Positions 1 through 12,804 are shown, counted from the first letter of the stretch. The stretch is DNA of 64,000 bases from Anaerolineae bacterium (GCA_027494015.1 JAOSJP010000006.1:101570-165569); one strand, 5' to 3'. The notes: a model not told the origin generated them from the letters alone. Program-made: numbers and translations.

Positions 1-258
1 TTGGAGGGACGGACAAATAAGATTGCATTGACGATTAATTGTAGGTTACGGAAGAACAATTCAAGGGAAGAAACGAACGAAGAAGGCGACTTCGGGGAAC
101 CGGTGGGAGGGGCGGGTGTGCAAACCCATAGGCATTAAGCTAAGCTGCCTCTTCCCCTCAATCCCCCTCAGCCAGCCGAGCTAGAGAGGGGGACTTGGCT
201 CGCCGCGCGCGGCGCTTTCCCCCTCCCTGGCTTTGTGTATAGGCCGGGGAGGGGCCAG
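1..258. other. Left-edge non-coding flank with a truncated structured repeat
   Basis: No gene is supported here. Bases 150-258 carry C-runs followed by G-runs and the words 'gagagggggac' and 'cgccgcgcgcggcgc'. These resemble a damaged copy of the genome's roughly 90-bp palindromic repeat. The IS element starting at 259 was inserted into this repeat, since similar G-rich repeat sequence continues beyond its right end. Confidence 0.5.
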
Positions 259-1273
259 CTCTCAGGGGTAGGTTTTTAATGGAGAGAGTAGGTAGGACAG
301 AGGAACCAGGGTATAGATCAAGCATCGCAAGGGATCTAGACCGGAGGAACCGATGCCCTATCAAGCTGAATTGTCACAATGGACGCGGGAAGTGTCAAGC
401 AATCTAGCGCACTTGAGTCGTTGCCAAGCGTATGCGCTGGCGCTCTACAGCTATGCGGTGGTGCTGACGCAGAGTTGCGGGCTAAGCCAGGAGGCCTACT
501 TCCTGGGGCAATTGCTGGGGCAGCGCGAGAACACGGTGCGGCAGCGTTTGCTGGCCGAGGTGAAGGGGAGCTTGAGCACAGACTACTGCGTCTGGGTGAC
601 GGCCGACCGAGGCTTGTATGCCAAGTGGCTGTTCAGCACTATTCAGGCTAACAGTTGGCACCCCCTGCTGCGCATCAACGCGCAAGGCACCTGTGTCGAG
701 CGCCACAGTGGACGGCGTTGGTCGTTGGCCATGCTCGCTGCGCTGTGCCGCCAGCGGCTGTGGCGCGAGGAGGTCGTCTGTTTCAAAGACGAGGCGCGTT
801 TGCCCTGCACCCTGCTGGCCATGTGGGAGGAGAGCCAACAGGAAGCCTGGCTCTTGCTGACTGATGTCCCTCCCCTGGAGGCAAGCCCCTCCTGGTACGC
901 TTTGCGCATGAACATCGAGGCGGGTTTCAAAGCGCTCAAGAGCGCCGGCTTTCATTGGGAGCGCACGCGCATGTCCGACCCGGCACGCGCCGAACGATTG
1001 TGGTTAGTCCTGACCCTGGCTGCCCTACGCGCCGTATCCGCCGCCGAAGGTTTGCCCGCTCCCCCGCCGCAGCATCCCTGGCCCTCCCTGCCCCTGCGCC
1101 GCCGCTCGACCAAACCCCGTTATCCGCGCCTGAGCCTGCTCAAACGCGGCCTGCTGGCTTCCCTGGCCGCCGTCATCCGTGGGGCTGCTCTTTCCTATCA
1201 CCTGCCTGCGCCTCCCTTGCCTCGCACCCCCTTATTGGAGACGCTTGATCCATTAAAAACCTACCCCTGAGAG
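259..1273 (+). mobile_element. IS4-type insertion sequence, internally deleted, with TIRs and 5-bp TSD
   Basis: The terminal inverted repeats are 25 bp and perfect (259-283 and 1249-1273; outer end CTCTCAGGGGTAGG). They are flanked by a 5-bp direct repeat GCCAG at 254-258 and 1274-1278, which is an apparent target duplication. The transposase stop codon TGA (1268-1270) lies inside the right TIR. The element is 1,015 bp, short for this group, because the transposase lacks a central block. The ends look intact, so it could be mobilised in trans by a full-length relative. It lies just downstream of the rRNA operon. Confidence 0.85.
353..1270 (+). pseudogene. DDE transposase (IS4-type) missing the first catalytic region
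   Basis: The 305-residue frame resembles Chloroflexota IS4-group transposases at both ends. The N-terminus has the helix-turn-helix-like block 'LGQRENTVRQRL'. The C-terminal part has the second catalytic Asp in 'TADRGLYAKWLF', followed by 'WHPLLRINAQG', and the catalytic Glu in 'NIEAGFKALKSAGFHW'. From memory, full-length relatives are about 400-430 residues and carry the first Asp in an 'ALDATTLGDR'-like block between the HTH and 'ADRGLYA'. Here 'RQRLLAEVKGS' runs almost directly into that second block, so about 100 residues with the first Asp are gone. I infer an inactive enzyme. Confidence 0.75.
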
Positions 1274-1349
1274 GCCAGGGGGAGGAGGGCGGGGGGGCAG
1301 GGGGGAGGTGAGGGTGTGGGAGGCTCACAGCAATGACAACAGGCCAGGG

Positions 1350-1468
1350 AGTTGGCGGCGACCTACTCTCCCAGGGGGCTACCCCCCCAGTACCATCGGC
1401 GCGGGTGGGCTTAACGACCGGGTTCGAGATGGAGCCGGGTGTACCCCCACCGCCATGACCACCAACTG
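1350..1468 (-). rRNA. rrf: 5S ribosomal RNA
   Basis: The complement shows a standard 5S: 5' AGTTGGTGGTCATGGCGG, a central conserved region including CCATCTCGAACCCGG, and a 3' end GAGAGTAGGTCGCCGCCAACT. The ends pair to form helix I. It lies 3' of the 23S gene in the same operon. The ends are estimated by base-pairing and may be off by 1-3 nt. Confidence 0.93.
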
Positions 1469-1539
1469 CTGGCCTGCTGGCAACACGTCAGCGTGAATAG
1501 CAAGCACCTCGCAAAAACACCCACTTCTCCGTACCACGG

Positions 1540-4402
<2,863 letters not shown>

Positions 4403-4540
4403 ATGTGATACGGAGAAATTGATGTTCTTGCGCTTTTCCGCTTGCTATTCACTTGTTAACGTGCCCGGAGTTCGCACCCCGTGGCTGCCCGCAAGTCCCC
4501 TTGCGCGCACCCACCCGATGCCTACTCGCCCTGCGTGGTC

Positions 4541-4576
4541 GTTGGTCGTTGGTTGTTAGTGGTTGGTTATTGGTGC
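4541..4576. repeat. GTTGGT-type low-complexity tract in 23S/tRNA-Ala spacer
   Basis: The spacer contains 'gtcgttggtcgttggttgtt' followed by 'ggttggttattggtg'. It belongs to the same GTTGGTTGTTGG family seen at 4739-4776, 20513-20597, 22509-22560 and 43045-43140. Confidence 0.7.
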
Positions 4577-4652
4577 TCAGGCGTCTCAGTCAGCCCTCCA
4601 GCGCCCCCTCACTCCTTAACTGAACTATAACTGATAACTGACAACCCCCCCA

Positions 4653-4725
4653 TGGAGACGAGGGGACTCGAACCCCTGACTTCCTGCTTGCAAAGCAGGC
4701 GCTCTCCCGCCTGAGCTACGTCCCC
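4653..4725 (-). tRNA. tRNA-Ala (anticodon TGC)
   Basis: The 73-nt complement starts GGGGACGTAGCTCAG and ends CGTCTCCA. The acceptor stem GGGGACG/CGTCTCC pairs with one G-T. The anticodon arm CTGCTTTGCAAGCAG gives TGC. The T arm holds GGTTCGAGTCC. No CCA is encoded. Its position in the 16S-23S spacer next to tRNA-Ile is canonical. Confidence 0.96.
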
Positions 4726-4738
4726 TCCTCAGGGTGTC

Positions 4739-4776
4739 GGTTGTTGGTTGTTGGTTGTTGGTTGTCGGTTGTTGGT
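4739..4776. repeat. GTTGGTTGTTGG tract between the two spacer tRNAs
   Basis: Near-perfect iterations of a 7-nt GTTGGTT unit lie between tRNA-Ala and tRNA-Ile. Complementary words (accaataacc, aaccaataac) follow at about 4808-4850, so the spacer RNA could fold into a long hairpin. Confidence 0.75.
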
Positions 4777-4853
4777 TTTGTGCCCCCGCCAGCTCACCGC
4801 CTTACCATCTACCAATAACCATTCACCACTAACCAATAACCCCTCACCCCCTG

Positions 4854-4927
4854 TGGGTCTGAGCCGGCTCGAACGGCTGACCTCTCGCTTATCAGGCGAG
4901 TGCTCTAACCAACTGAGCTACAGACCC
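4854..4927 (-). tRNA. tRNA-Ile (anticodon GAT)
   Basis: The 74-nt complement starts GGGTCTGTAGCTCAGTTGGT and ends CAGACCCA. The anticodon arm CTCGCCTGATAAGCGAG gives GAT. The T arm contains GTTCGAGCC, and the acceptor stem GGGTCTG/CAGACCC is perfect. It is the promoter-proximal tRNA of the 16S-23S spacer. Confidence 0.96.
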
Positions 4928-5123
4928 GTTCAAGTCCTCAGCGCTCAGCCTTCAGCGCTCAGCCTTCAGCTTTATGCTGATAGCTGATAGCTGATAGCTG
5001 ATGGCTAATGGCCCCCTTAACCCCAGCTCAGTGACAGGAAACAACTCCCTGCTTCCATCCAGCAAGACGCTTCCGCGCCCCGCCTTCCGCTGGGGCCGAA
5101 GGCTCGCACCCTCGCCCCTAGCT

Positions 5124-6633
<1,510 letters not shown>

Positions 6634-6740
6634 CTCGCCATCCACCCCCGCAAGGGTAGATGAGCCCTGTGCTCTCTCTCGCTGCTTCCTGTCACTATGC
6701 TGTTGTTAAGGGGCGGCTCAACTGGACGATGGATGGTGGG

Positions 6741-6767
6741 GCAAAAAACCGCCGTCTGGCGGCGGGC
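6741..6767 (-). terminator. Terminator-like hairpin inside the rRNA leader
   Basis: Read on the minus strand, CCGCCG-ccaga-CGGCGG is followed by TTTTTTG, a textbook intrinsic terminator shape. It sits between the rRNA promoter and 16S. It therefore needs antitermination to be passed, or else a second promoter lies downstream of it. Confidence 0.6.
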
Positions 6768-6896
6768 GCAGGACAAGCTGAAAACATCACGGCTTTCAGG
6801 ATGCTTGTCGGTGCGGCCCCCTTTTCGTATCGTTCAGTTTGTTAGAACCTGCGCCCGGCTTTGCCGTAGCGCGTTGTTCCCTTCGAGCGTGGAGAC

Positions 6897-6925
6897 ATCT
6901 TACCACCCCTCTCCAGGGGCGTCAA
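6897..6925 (-). promoter_or_regulatory. Likely sigma70 promoter of the rRNA operon
   Basis: On the minus strand TTGACG (6920-6925) is separated by exactly 17 nt from TAAGAT (6897-6902). It lies about 265 nt upstream of the 16S 5' end and downstream of the GH4 stop codon. It is the best -35/-10 pair in the interval. Confidence 0.7.
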
Positions 6926-6979
6926 GGGTGATTCCTTGAGTTTCCGTAAAACAGATATAGAGCCTCCCACGAGCGCCTT

Positions 6980-8278
6980 TTACGTGTACGCCGGCAGCCA
7001 CTCGCCATGCGCCGCGATCAGCTCGTCAACCAGCGCCCACACCTGCTCCAGGTCCAGCTCGGCGGCAGTGTGCGGGTCGAGCATGGCGGCGTGGTAGATG
7101 TGCTCGCGCCTGCCGGTCAGCGCCGCTTCGACGGTCAGCGCCTGCACGTTGATATTCGTCTGCATCAAGGCGGCCAGATGCGGCGGCAGCGCGCCAATCC
7201 GCGTCGGCTGGACTCCGTTCCCGTCCACCAGGCAGGGCACCTCCACGCAGCATTCGCGCGGCAGGTTATCAATCAGCCCGTCGTTCCTCACGTTCCCATA
7301 GATCACGCGCGGGACGCCCGTCTCCAGGCTGTGGATGATCCCTGCGCCATACTCATGGCTGGGCACCACGCGAACTGCCGCCGCCGGGTCTTCGTATTCG
7401 GCGCGCATCGCCTCCCAATCGGCGATTTGTGTCTCGCAGCGACGGATGTATTCGTCCAGGGGGATATTGAAACGCTCGATCAGGTCGGGGCGGTCGCGCT
7501 TGATGAACCAGGGCACGTACTCGGCGAAGTGCTCGCTCGACTCGGTGACGAAATAGCCCAGCCGGCGCAACATCTCATAGCGCACCCGGTTCCAATCCGG
7601 CACGCGCCCCTCTTCGATCACCTTGTGAAGCAGCGGGTAGAGGTCCTGCCCGTCTCGCTCAAAGCGCAGGTAGAAGGCCATATGATTGATGCCCGCGCAC
7701 AGGTAGTTGATCTCCTCGTAGGGCACGCCGATGTCCGCCGCAAGCTGCGTAGCCGTGCCCTGCACGCTGTGGCACAGCCCAACCGTCCTGATCCGGCTGG
7801 CCCGGCTGATGGCCCAGGTGTTCATGGCCATTGGGTTGACGTAATTGAGAAACGTGACCTGGGGGCACACGTCTTCCATGTCGCGGCACATGGCCAGCAG
7901 CACCGGAATGGTGCGCAGCGCGCGCATGATCCCGCCAACGCCGAGCGTATCGGCAATGGTGGCGCGCAGCCCGTACCGCTTGGGAATTTCGAAGTCCAGC
8001 ACCGTGCCTGGCTTGTAGCCGGCCACCTGAATCATGCAGAGCGCGTAATCAGCGCCGTCGAGCGCCGCGCGCCGGTCGGTGGTCGTTTCGATGATGGGCC
8101 GCGCGCCGAGCGCCTCGGCCACTTTGTGCGCCACGATCTCAGAAGTGCGCAGCCGGTCGGCGTCAATGTCGAACAGCGTCAGGGTGGACTCGGCCAGTTC
8201 CGGGAAGTGGAGAATATCGCCCATCAGGTTCCTGGCGAAGACGGTGCTCCCCGCACCGATGAAGACGATTTTGGGCAT
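6980..8278 (-). CDS. Glycoside hydrolase family 4, alpha-galactosidase/alpha-glucosidase type
   Basis: This 432-residue cytoplasmic enzyme belongs to the NAD+- and Mn2+-dependent GH4 family, which cleaves glycosides by a redox elimination mechanism. The N-terminal Rossmann loop 'GAGSTVFARNLMGDIL' binds NAD. Further GH4 marks are 'NYVNPMAMNTWA', the metal-binding Cys-His in 'LCHSVQG', and 'GINHMAF'. Length is normal for MelA/AglA-like proteins. The ATG start has GAGGGAG just upstream. It follows recR by 94 bp on the same strand, with no transporter beside it. Substrate (alpha-galactoside, alpha-glucoside or uronide) cannot be fixed from sequence alone; the CHSVQ form favours MelA-like. Confidence 0.88.
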   Translation of the reverse strand: MPKIVFIGAGSTVFARNLMGDILHFPELAESTLTLFDIDADRLRTSEIVAHKVAEALGARPIIETTTDRRAALDGADYALCMIQVAGYKPGTVLDFEIPKRYGLRATIADTLGVGGIMRALRTIPVLLAMCRDMEDVCPQVTFLNYVNPMAMNTWAISRASRIRTVGLCHSVQGTATQLAADIGVPYEEINYLCAGINHMAFYLRFERDGQDLYPLLHKVIEEGRVPDWNRVRYEMLRRLGYFVTESSEHFAEYVPWFIKRDRPDLIERFNIPLDEYIRRCETQIADWEAMRAEYEDPAAAVRVVPSHEYGAGIIHSLETGVPRVIYGNVRNDGLIDNLPRECCVEVPCLVDGNGVQPTRIGALPPHLAALMQTNINVQALTVEAALTGRREHIYHAAMLDPHTAAELDLEQVWALVDELIAAHGEWLPAYT

Positions 8279-8372
8279 GTCGCAGGTCTCCCTCGCACAT
8301 GATCACATGCAACGAGGCGCCTGGGTCAGCGCCTCGACTCCGATCTAGTTAAGAACAAGCCGCACGCGGCGA

Positions 8373-8975
8373 TCACATCTCCTGCCGGCCCTGCAGGGCG
8401 CGCAGCAGCGTGATCGAGTCCACATATTCCAGGTCGCCGCCGGTGGGCAGCCCACGCGCCAGCCGCGTGACTTTGACGCCGGTGGGCGCAAGCTGGCGCT
8501 GCAGGTACATGGCCGTCGCATCGCCCTCCATGCCGGGGTTGGTGGCGATGATCACCTCCAGCACGCCCCCGGCCTGCACGCGCGCGACTAGCTCGCGAAT
8601 CTTCAGGTCTTCCGGGCCAATGCCTTCCACCGGCGAAATGGCGCCGTGCAGCACGTGGTAGCGCCCCTGATACGCGCCGGTGCGCTCCACCGCCAGCACG
8701 TCGAGCGGTTCCTCGACGACGACCAGCGCCGTCTGCTCGCGCGCCTCGTCGCGGCAGATGGGGCACGGGTCTTCCTCAGTGATGTTGTAGCAGATGGAGC
8801 AGGTGCGCGTCTTGGCCTTGAGGTCGCCGATGGCCGTCGCCAGCGTCTGGGATAGCTCGTCCGGCGCGCGCAGCAGGTAGTAGGTGAGGCGCGAGGCCGT
8901 CCTGGGGCCGATGCCCGGCAGGCGCGAGAATGCCTCAACCAACTGCGTGACCGGTTTGGGGACAGCCTGGCTCAC
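8373..8975 (-). CDS. recR: Recombination mediator RecR
   Basis: The 200-residue protein is full length for RecR, which works with RecO/RecF to load RecA at gaps. It shows the helix-hairpin-helix 'LPGIGPRTASRLTYYLL' and the four-Cys zinc module 'CSICYNITEEDPCPIC'. The Toprim domain includes 'ALVVVEEPLDVLAVERTG', 'IIATNPGMEGDATAMYL' and the C-terminal 'RGLPTGGDLEYVD'. The start is GTG with AGAGGTG upstream. It is the last gene of the conserved dnaX-ybaB-recR order. Confidence 0.96.
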   Translation of the reverse strand: MSQAVPKPVTQLVEAFSRLPGIGPRTASRLTYYLLRAPDELSQTLATAIGDLKAKTRTCSICYNITEEDPCPICRDEAREQTALVVVEEPLDVLAVERTGAYQGRYHVLHGAISPVEGIGPEDLKIRELVARVQAGGVLEVIIATNPGMEGDATAMYLQRQLAPTGVKVTRLARGLPTGGDLEYVDSITLLRALQGRQEM

Positions 8976-9039
8976 GATTCACCTCTAAATCACGCGCACG
9001 CGCGGTGCGCTGCCGCGCCCGGCACTCTGCGAGCAGCTC

Positions 9040-9420
9040 CTAGCCGAAAAGCCCGCCCGGCAGCATGGAGTCCAGGCTGCCGCTGATGCTCTGCATCCGC
9101 TCGGCGGCATACGCCTGGCTTTCTTCGACAGCCCGATTCACCGCCGCGACGAGCAAATCCTGCAGATCGGTCAGCCATTCATCGTCCGCGGTGTCAATGG
9201 CTTCGGGGTTGATGGTGATCGTCTTGACCACCTGGTGCCCGGTGATGACGATGGTCACCGCGCCGCCGCCCGCGCTGACTTCGAGCGTTTCCTCGCCGAG
9301 CGCGGCTTGCGCGGCTTCCATGTCTTCCTGCATCTTCTTGATCTGGCGCATGAGCGACGCCTGGCTGGGCACTCCGCCGCCCATAGGCCCGCCAAAACCG
9401 CTCTGTTTCTTCCTGGCCAT
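9040..9420 (-). CDS. ybaB: YbaB/EbfC family nucleoid-associated protein
   Basis: This small DNA-binding protein is typically encoded between dnaX and recR, as here. The pattern 'SLMRQIKKMQEDMEAAQAAL' forms the family's first helix. The central 'VSAGGGAVTIVITGHQVV' and 'INPEAID' are conserved sheet motifs, and the C-terminus is Gly-rich ('MLPGGLFG'). I place the start at the ATG at 9420 (MARKKQSG) because AGGAG lies 8 nt upstream; a GTG three codons earlier overlaps that ribosome site. The length of 126 residues is slightly long owing to a Gly-rich N-terminal tail. Confidence 0.93.
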   Translation of the reverse strand: MARKKQSGFGGPMGGGVPSQASLMRQIKKMQEDMEAAQAALGEETLEVSAGGGAVTIVITGHQVVKTITINPEAIDTADDEWLTDLQDLLVAAVNRAVEESQAYAAERMQSISGSLDSMLPGGLFG

Positions 9421-9474
9421 CCTGATCACTCCTGTGCATTCGTCGCGCTGGGCGAAAAGATTGACAGCGTTCCC

Positions 9475-9504
9475 GTAGGGGCGGGTTTATAAACCCGCCC
9501 CTAG
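9475..9504. repeat. GTAGGGGCG palindrome (copy 1)
   Basis: A near-perfect inverted repeat 'gtaggggcgggttta|taaacccgcccctag' lies in the dnaX-ybaB gap. Related copies sit at 12977-13004, 29551-29578 and 38934-38970, always between genes. Confidence 0.75.
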
Positions 9505-9587
9505 CGGCACGGCAGAGAGCGCGCCTCTATATCGGGCGCAACAGGGCAACGCCTCTCCATCTATTTCCCGGCCCGCCGGCGGGCCGC

Positions 9588-11198
9588 TCACCCCTCGCCG
9601 TCGTCCAGATCGGTGATCTCACCGCCCAACTCTTGGACGCCGAAGGCCAGCACATCGTCCGTCGCCAGCACATCGTTCGCGCCGGGCGTCTTGACGTGCG
9701 CCTCGTCCACCACGATCACCGACACCTTGAGCGGCACGCCCAGCACGGCGTAGAGCGCCTCTTCGAGCGCCGCGCGTTTGTCGGACACTTCGATCTTCTG
9801 TTTGAAGATGTCGCTGCGCACGCTGAGCACCAACTGATCACCACGCACGTCGCGCGGGGTGACGTGCTCCAGCAGCGCCGGCAGCGAAGGATGGTGCGCG
9901 CGCGCGCTCTTCTGCACCTGCGCCCAGGCGCTCAGCACATCGGCCACGCGCACGCGCGGCGGGCCGCCCGGCACGGGCGCAGCGGCGGCGACCGGAGCAG
10001 CGGGCGGCGGCGCAGGCTCTGGCTCTGGCTCGTCAACGGGCGGCGGCAAGTCGTGCTGTGTGCGCGGGCGCGGCTGGGCAGCGGGGCGCGGCGCAGGCTC
10101 TGGCTCGTCCTCCGCCACCGGCTTGATGCTCTCCAGGAAAGCCAGCTCCAGCGGAAGCTGCGGCTGCCACCCGGCGCGCCACTCGGCGACCGCTCCATTG
10201 AAGGCGCGGATGGCGGCGATCAGCGCCTTGCGCCCGATGGCCCCGGCCTGCTCGCCCAGCACAGCACGGCGCTCCTCGGTCGTGTCCACCAGCGCCTCGC
10301 CGGCCATCTTCACCAGCAAGACCTGGCGCAGATGGGCGATCACCTGCTGACCAAACTGGCGCGGATCGGCGCCGCCGTCAACCGCCGTGTTGATCAGGTC
10401 CAGGCCGCGCGCCGCATCATTGGCAATCAGCGCGTCCACCAGCTCCACGATGTTCTGCCCGCTGGCCGTCCCCAGAATCTGCTCGGCCATATCCAGCGAG
10501 ATGTGCGCGTCCGGGTCGGCGATGAGCTGGTCGAGCAGGCTGATGCTGTCGCGCACGCTGCCGGTGCCCTCGCGGGCAATGAGCGTCAGCGCCGCCGGGT
10601 CAATCGAGACGCCCTCGGCCTCGGCGATCTCAGCCAGCCGCGCCGTCACCTCGGCCAGCGACACGCGGCGGAACTCGAACAACTGGCAGCGGCTTTTGAT
10701 CGTGGCGGGGACTTTGGCGATCTCGGTGGTCGCCAGCACGAAGATGGCGTGCGCCGGCGGCTCTTCCAGCGTCTTGAGCAGCGCGTCGAAGGCCGCGCCA
10801 GAGAAGCGGTGCACCTCGTCTATAATATAGACCTTGTACTGGCCTTCGCCGGGAGAGAACGCGATCTTGTCGCGCAGGTCGCGCACGTCGTCCACGCCGG
10901 TGTGCGAGGCCGCGTCAATCTCGATCAGGTCCAGGTAGCGCCCCTCGTTGACGGCCAGGCAGTGGGCGCAGACGTTACAGGGCCGCCGGTCGGGATCGTC
11001 GTCCAGGCAGTTGACCGCTTTGGCCAGCAGGCGCGCCGTCGAGGTCTTGCCCGTGCCGCGCGGGCCGCTGAACAGATAGGCGTGGCGGATGCGTCCCTGG
11101 CGCAGCGCGTTGCGCAGCGTGCGGGTGATGTGATCCTGGCCGATAACGTCTTCGAACGTCGCGGGCCGCCACTTGAGATAAAGCGCCTGTGCGGGCAC
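9588..11198 (-). CDS. dnaX: DNA polymerase III subunit gamma/tau
   Basis: This is the clamp-loader ATPase of the replisome. The AAA+ module shows Walker A 'GPRGTGKTSTAR', a four-Cys zinc motif (C-x8-C-x2-C-x2-C starting at 'AVNCLDD'), Walker B-like 'YIIDEVHRFS', and 'TLEEPPAHAIFVLATTE'. A Pro/Ala/Glu-rich linker (about residues 375-425) precedes a C-terminal domain, so at 536 residues it is a tau-like full form. I see no A-rich slippery site for a shorter gamma product. The start is GTG, preceded by GGGAGGTTGAAGC. tatA is divergent. Confidence 0.95.
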   Translation of the reverse strand: MPAQALYLKWRPATFEDVIGQDHITRTLRNALRQGRIRHAYLFSGPRGTGKTSTARLLAKAVNCLDDDPDRRPCNVCAHCLAVNEGRYLDLIEIDAASHTGVDDVRDLRDKIAFSPGEGQYKVYIIDEVHRFSGAAFDALLKTLEEPPAHAIFVLATTEIAKVPATIKSRCQLFEFRRVSLAEVTARLAEIAEAEGVSIDPAALTLIAREGTGSVRDSISLLDQLIADPDAHISLDMAEQILGTASGQNIVELVDALIANDAARGLDLINTAVDGGADPRQFGQQVIAHLRQVLLVKMAGEALVDTTEERRAVLGEQAGAIGRKALIAAIRAFNGAVAEWRAGWQPQLPLELAFLESIKPVAEDEPEPAPRPAAQPRPRTQHDLPPPVDEPEPEPAPPPAAPVAAAAPVPGGPPRVRVADVLSAWAQVQKSARAHHPSLPALLEHVTPRDVRGDQLVLSVRSDIFKQKIEVSDKRAALEEALYAVLGVPLKVSVIVVDEAHVKTPGANDVLATDDVLAFGVQELGGEITDLDDGEG

Positions 11199-11284
11199 GC
11201 TTCAACCTCCCTGGGTGCTGTGCGCGCCTAGTGTAGCAGGCGGCTCCAACGGTGCGCAAATCTCTAACCAGATTCGCGCGGGCC

Positions 11285-11293
11285 TGATATAAT
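11285..11293 (+). promoter_or_regulatory. Extended -10 element upstream of tatA
   Basis: TGATATAAT has the TGn extension plus consensus TATAAT (11288-11293) and lies about 85 bp before the tatA start. No good -35 is visible, as expected for an extended -10 promoter. Confidence 0.55.
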
Positions 11294-11377
11294 GAAGTCG
11301 AGTGAATGCCGGGGCGGTGCCGCACTCTGAGAATTCACGCCGCACGCGCAGCGAGCGTAGGTATGAAGGAGCAAACG

Positions 11378-11551
11378 ATGGGTAACTTTGGGACGACCGA
11401 GCTGATCGTGATCCTGGCCGTGGTGATTTTGCTGTTCGGTGTGGGGCGCGTGTCGCGCATCGGTGGCGAGATGGGATCGGCCATCCGCGAGTTCCGCAAG
11501 GGTTTGCGCGGCGACGACGAGGATAAGAACAACGAGACCAGGCAGTCCTGA
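11378..11551 (+). CDS. tatA: Twin-arginine translocase subunit TatA/E
   Basis: The 57-residue protein has the TatA layout: a short N-terminus, one membrane helix ('TELIVILAVVILLFGVGRV'), then an amphipathic helix ('GGEMGSAIREFRKGL') and an acidic tail. TatA forms the translocation pore for folded proteins. I choose the ATG at 11378 because GAAGGAG lies 6-7 nt upstream; an in-frame ATG at 11306 would add a non-conserved extension. tatC is not in this window. The gene is monocistronic and divergent from dnaX. Confidence 0.9.
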   Translation: MGNFGTTELIVILAVVILLFGVGRVSRIGGEMGSAIREFRKGLRGDDEDKNNETRQS

Positions 11552-11794
11552 CGCCTCGCGCCGCCGTCTGGCCGAACGTTCTTTGCTCATTGCAATCCCT
11601 CACCGCCCTGAGCGCGTGTGAGGTTTGTGTTTTCGCCTGACCCAGAGCGCCTCAGAAACAGCTGATACAGCCCTGCTGGATCGAACAATAGGGGGGCGTA
11701 TGGGTGCAAACCTCCCCTACAGGCCCCTCCAATGATCGTCAATCCGCATCGGAACCGCTTGCCAGCCTAGAACTCGCTAGTCCTTGTGTGCCGC

Positions 11795-12804
11795 TCATCC
11801 CCCTGGCTGGAGCGTCGCTTCCTGGAAGAGCGGGGCCGTTTCGCCCACGCGGAAGGTCGCCTGGGCCTGCCCCGCTGCATCGGCCAGCGTCACGGTGTCA
11901 CCCTCGCGCCAGGCGGGAGCTTCGCGCGCCCAGAAGAGCGCGGCGGGGGTGTTCTGCCCCTGGCGCGAATAGACGCGCACCAGGCTGCCCTGTTGCAGCC
12001 GGAACTCCGGAAAGAGGTAAGTGTCGCCGCGCTCGTTGCTCAGCGTCCAGCCCTGCAAGTTGAGGACGTTGCCCACGTTGCGAATCTCGACCGCTTCGCT
12101 GGTGACGCTGCCCCACCCTGTCAGGTTGGCGATGACCACCTGCGCGTTGATGGCGGTGGGCAGCAGCGTAACCGTCGGCGCGATCTGCGTCAGCGAGAAG
12201 GGGGTATTGGTCGGCGAGGGCGCGGGCGTCGGCGTGATCAGCGCCGCGCAGCCCGGCACGGGGATGATCAACTCCTGACCGATCTGCAGGTTGGTCACGT
12301 CGGCTTCGGTCATGTCGTTGGCGAGCAAAATGTCGCCGGCAAACACGCCGTACTGCTGGGCGATGTTGATGATCAGGTCGCCCGACTGCACGACATGACG
12401 CAGACAGCCGTCGTCCTCGGTTTCGGGCGTCGGAGAAGCGACTCCGGGCGGCAGATCGGTCGGGACGGGCGGCAGCCGCGCCGGGTCAATGGTGGCGACA
12501 GCCGTCACGCCGGCAACGGCCAGCCCCCTGCCAGGTCCGGCGTCGCCGTGACCACGGCCACCACTTCCGCGCGCTCAAAAAGAGCCGTGCCGGTCAGTTG
12601 CAGCGCGTCAATCGTGCCCTGGTACTCGGCGGGCTGCATGTTCATGCCGGGGATGGGCGTCGCCGTCAGAATGACGATCTGCGTCGGCGCGGGCACTGGC
12701 TCGTCCTCGTCGAAATAACCGCCCAGGACGAGCACACTGAAGGCAACGAGCAGCGAAACAATCACATTCAGGACAATAAACCCGGCCAATACCTGGCGAC
12801 TCAT
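11795..12804 (-). pseudogene. Membrane-anchored LysM plus lamin-tail domain protein, split by a frameshift
   Basis: Two adjacent frames make one protein. The first (12804 to 12505) has an N-terminal membrane helix ('AGFIVLNVIVSLLVAFSVLV') and a Pro/Thr linker. The second (12508 to 11795) has a LysM domain ('HVVQSGDLIINIAQQYGV', 'NLQIGQELIIP') and a C-terminal lamin-tail-like beta domain ('AVEIRNVGNVLNLQGWTLS'). The second frame would start at a GTG overlapping the first stop. Adding one G to the GGGGG run near 12525 joins them smoothly as LAGGLAVAGVTAVATIDPA. It is either a sequencing slip or a real one-base loss. LysM binds peptidoglycan-type glycans, so a cell-envelope role is likely. Confidence 0.7.

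Larger units (their letters stand above)
6634..6979 (-). other. rRNA leader/promoter region without protein genes
   Basis: The 346 bases between the 16S 5' end and the GH4 gene hold a good promoter (6897-6925) and, downstream of it on the same strand, a GC hairpin followed by six Ts (6741-6767). A weak boxA-like word CCCTTAACAAC lies on the minus strand near 6700-6712. Open frames here are not convincing. Confidence 0.6.

Noticed and set aside
7007..8302. Long plus-strand frame opposite the GH4 gene, and similar long antisense frames elsewhere
   Set aside because: These are shadows of real genes caused by high third-position GC; the sense proteins match known families.
8313..8336. Hairpin CGAGGCGC/GCGCCTCG after recR as a terminator
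   Set aside because: No T-tract follows on the minus strand, so a terminator call is not supported.
9588..11198. Programmed frameshift in dnaX producing a gamma form
   Set aside because: No A-rich slippery site with a following stop is visible, and the frame is continuous.
11199..11377. A signal recognition particle RNA next to dnaX
   Set aside because: The conserved GGAAGGAAGCAGC-type core is absent from both strands of the interval.
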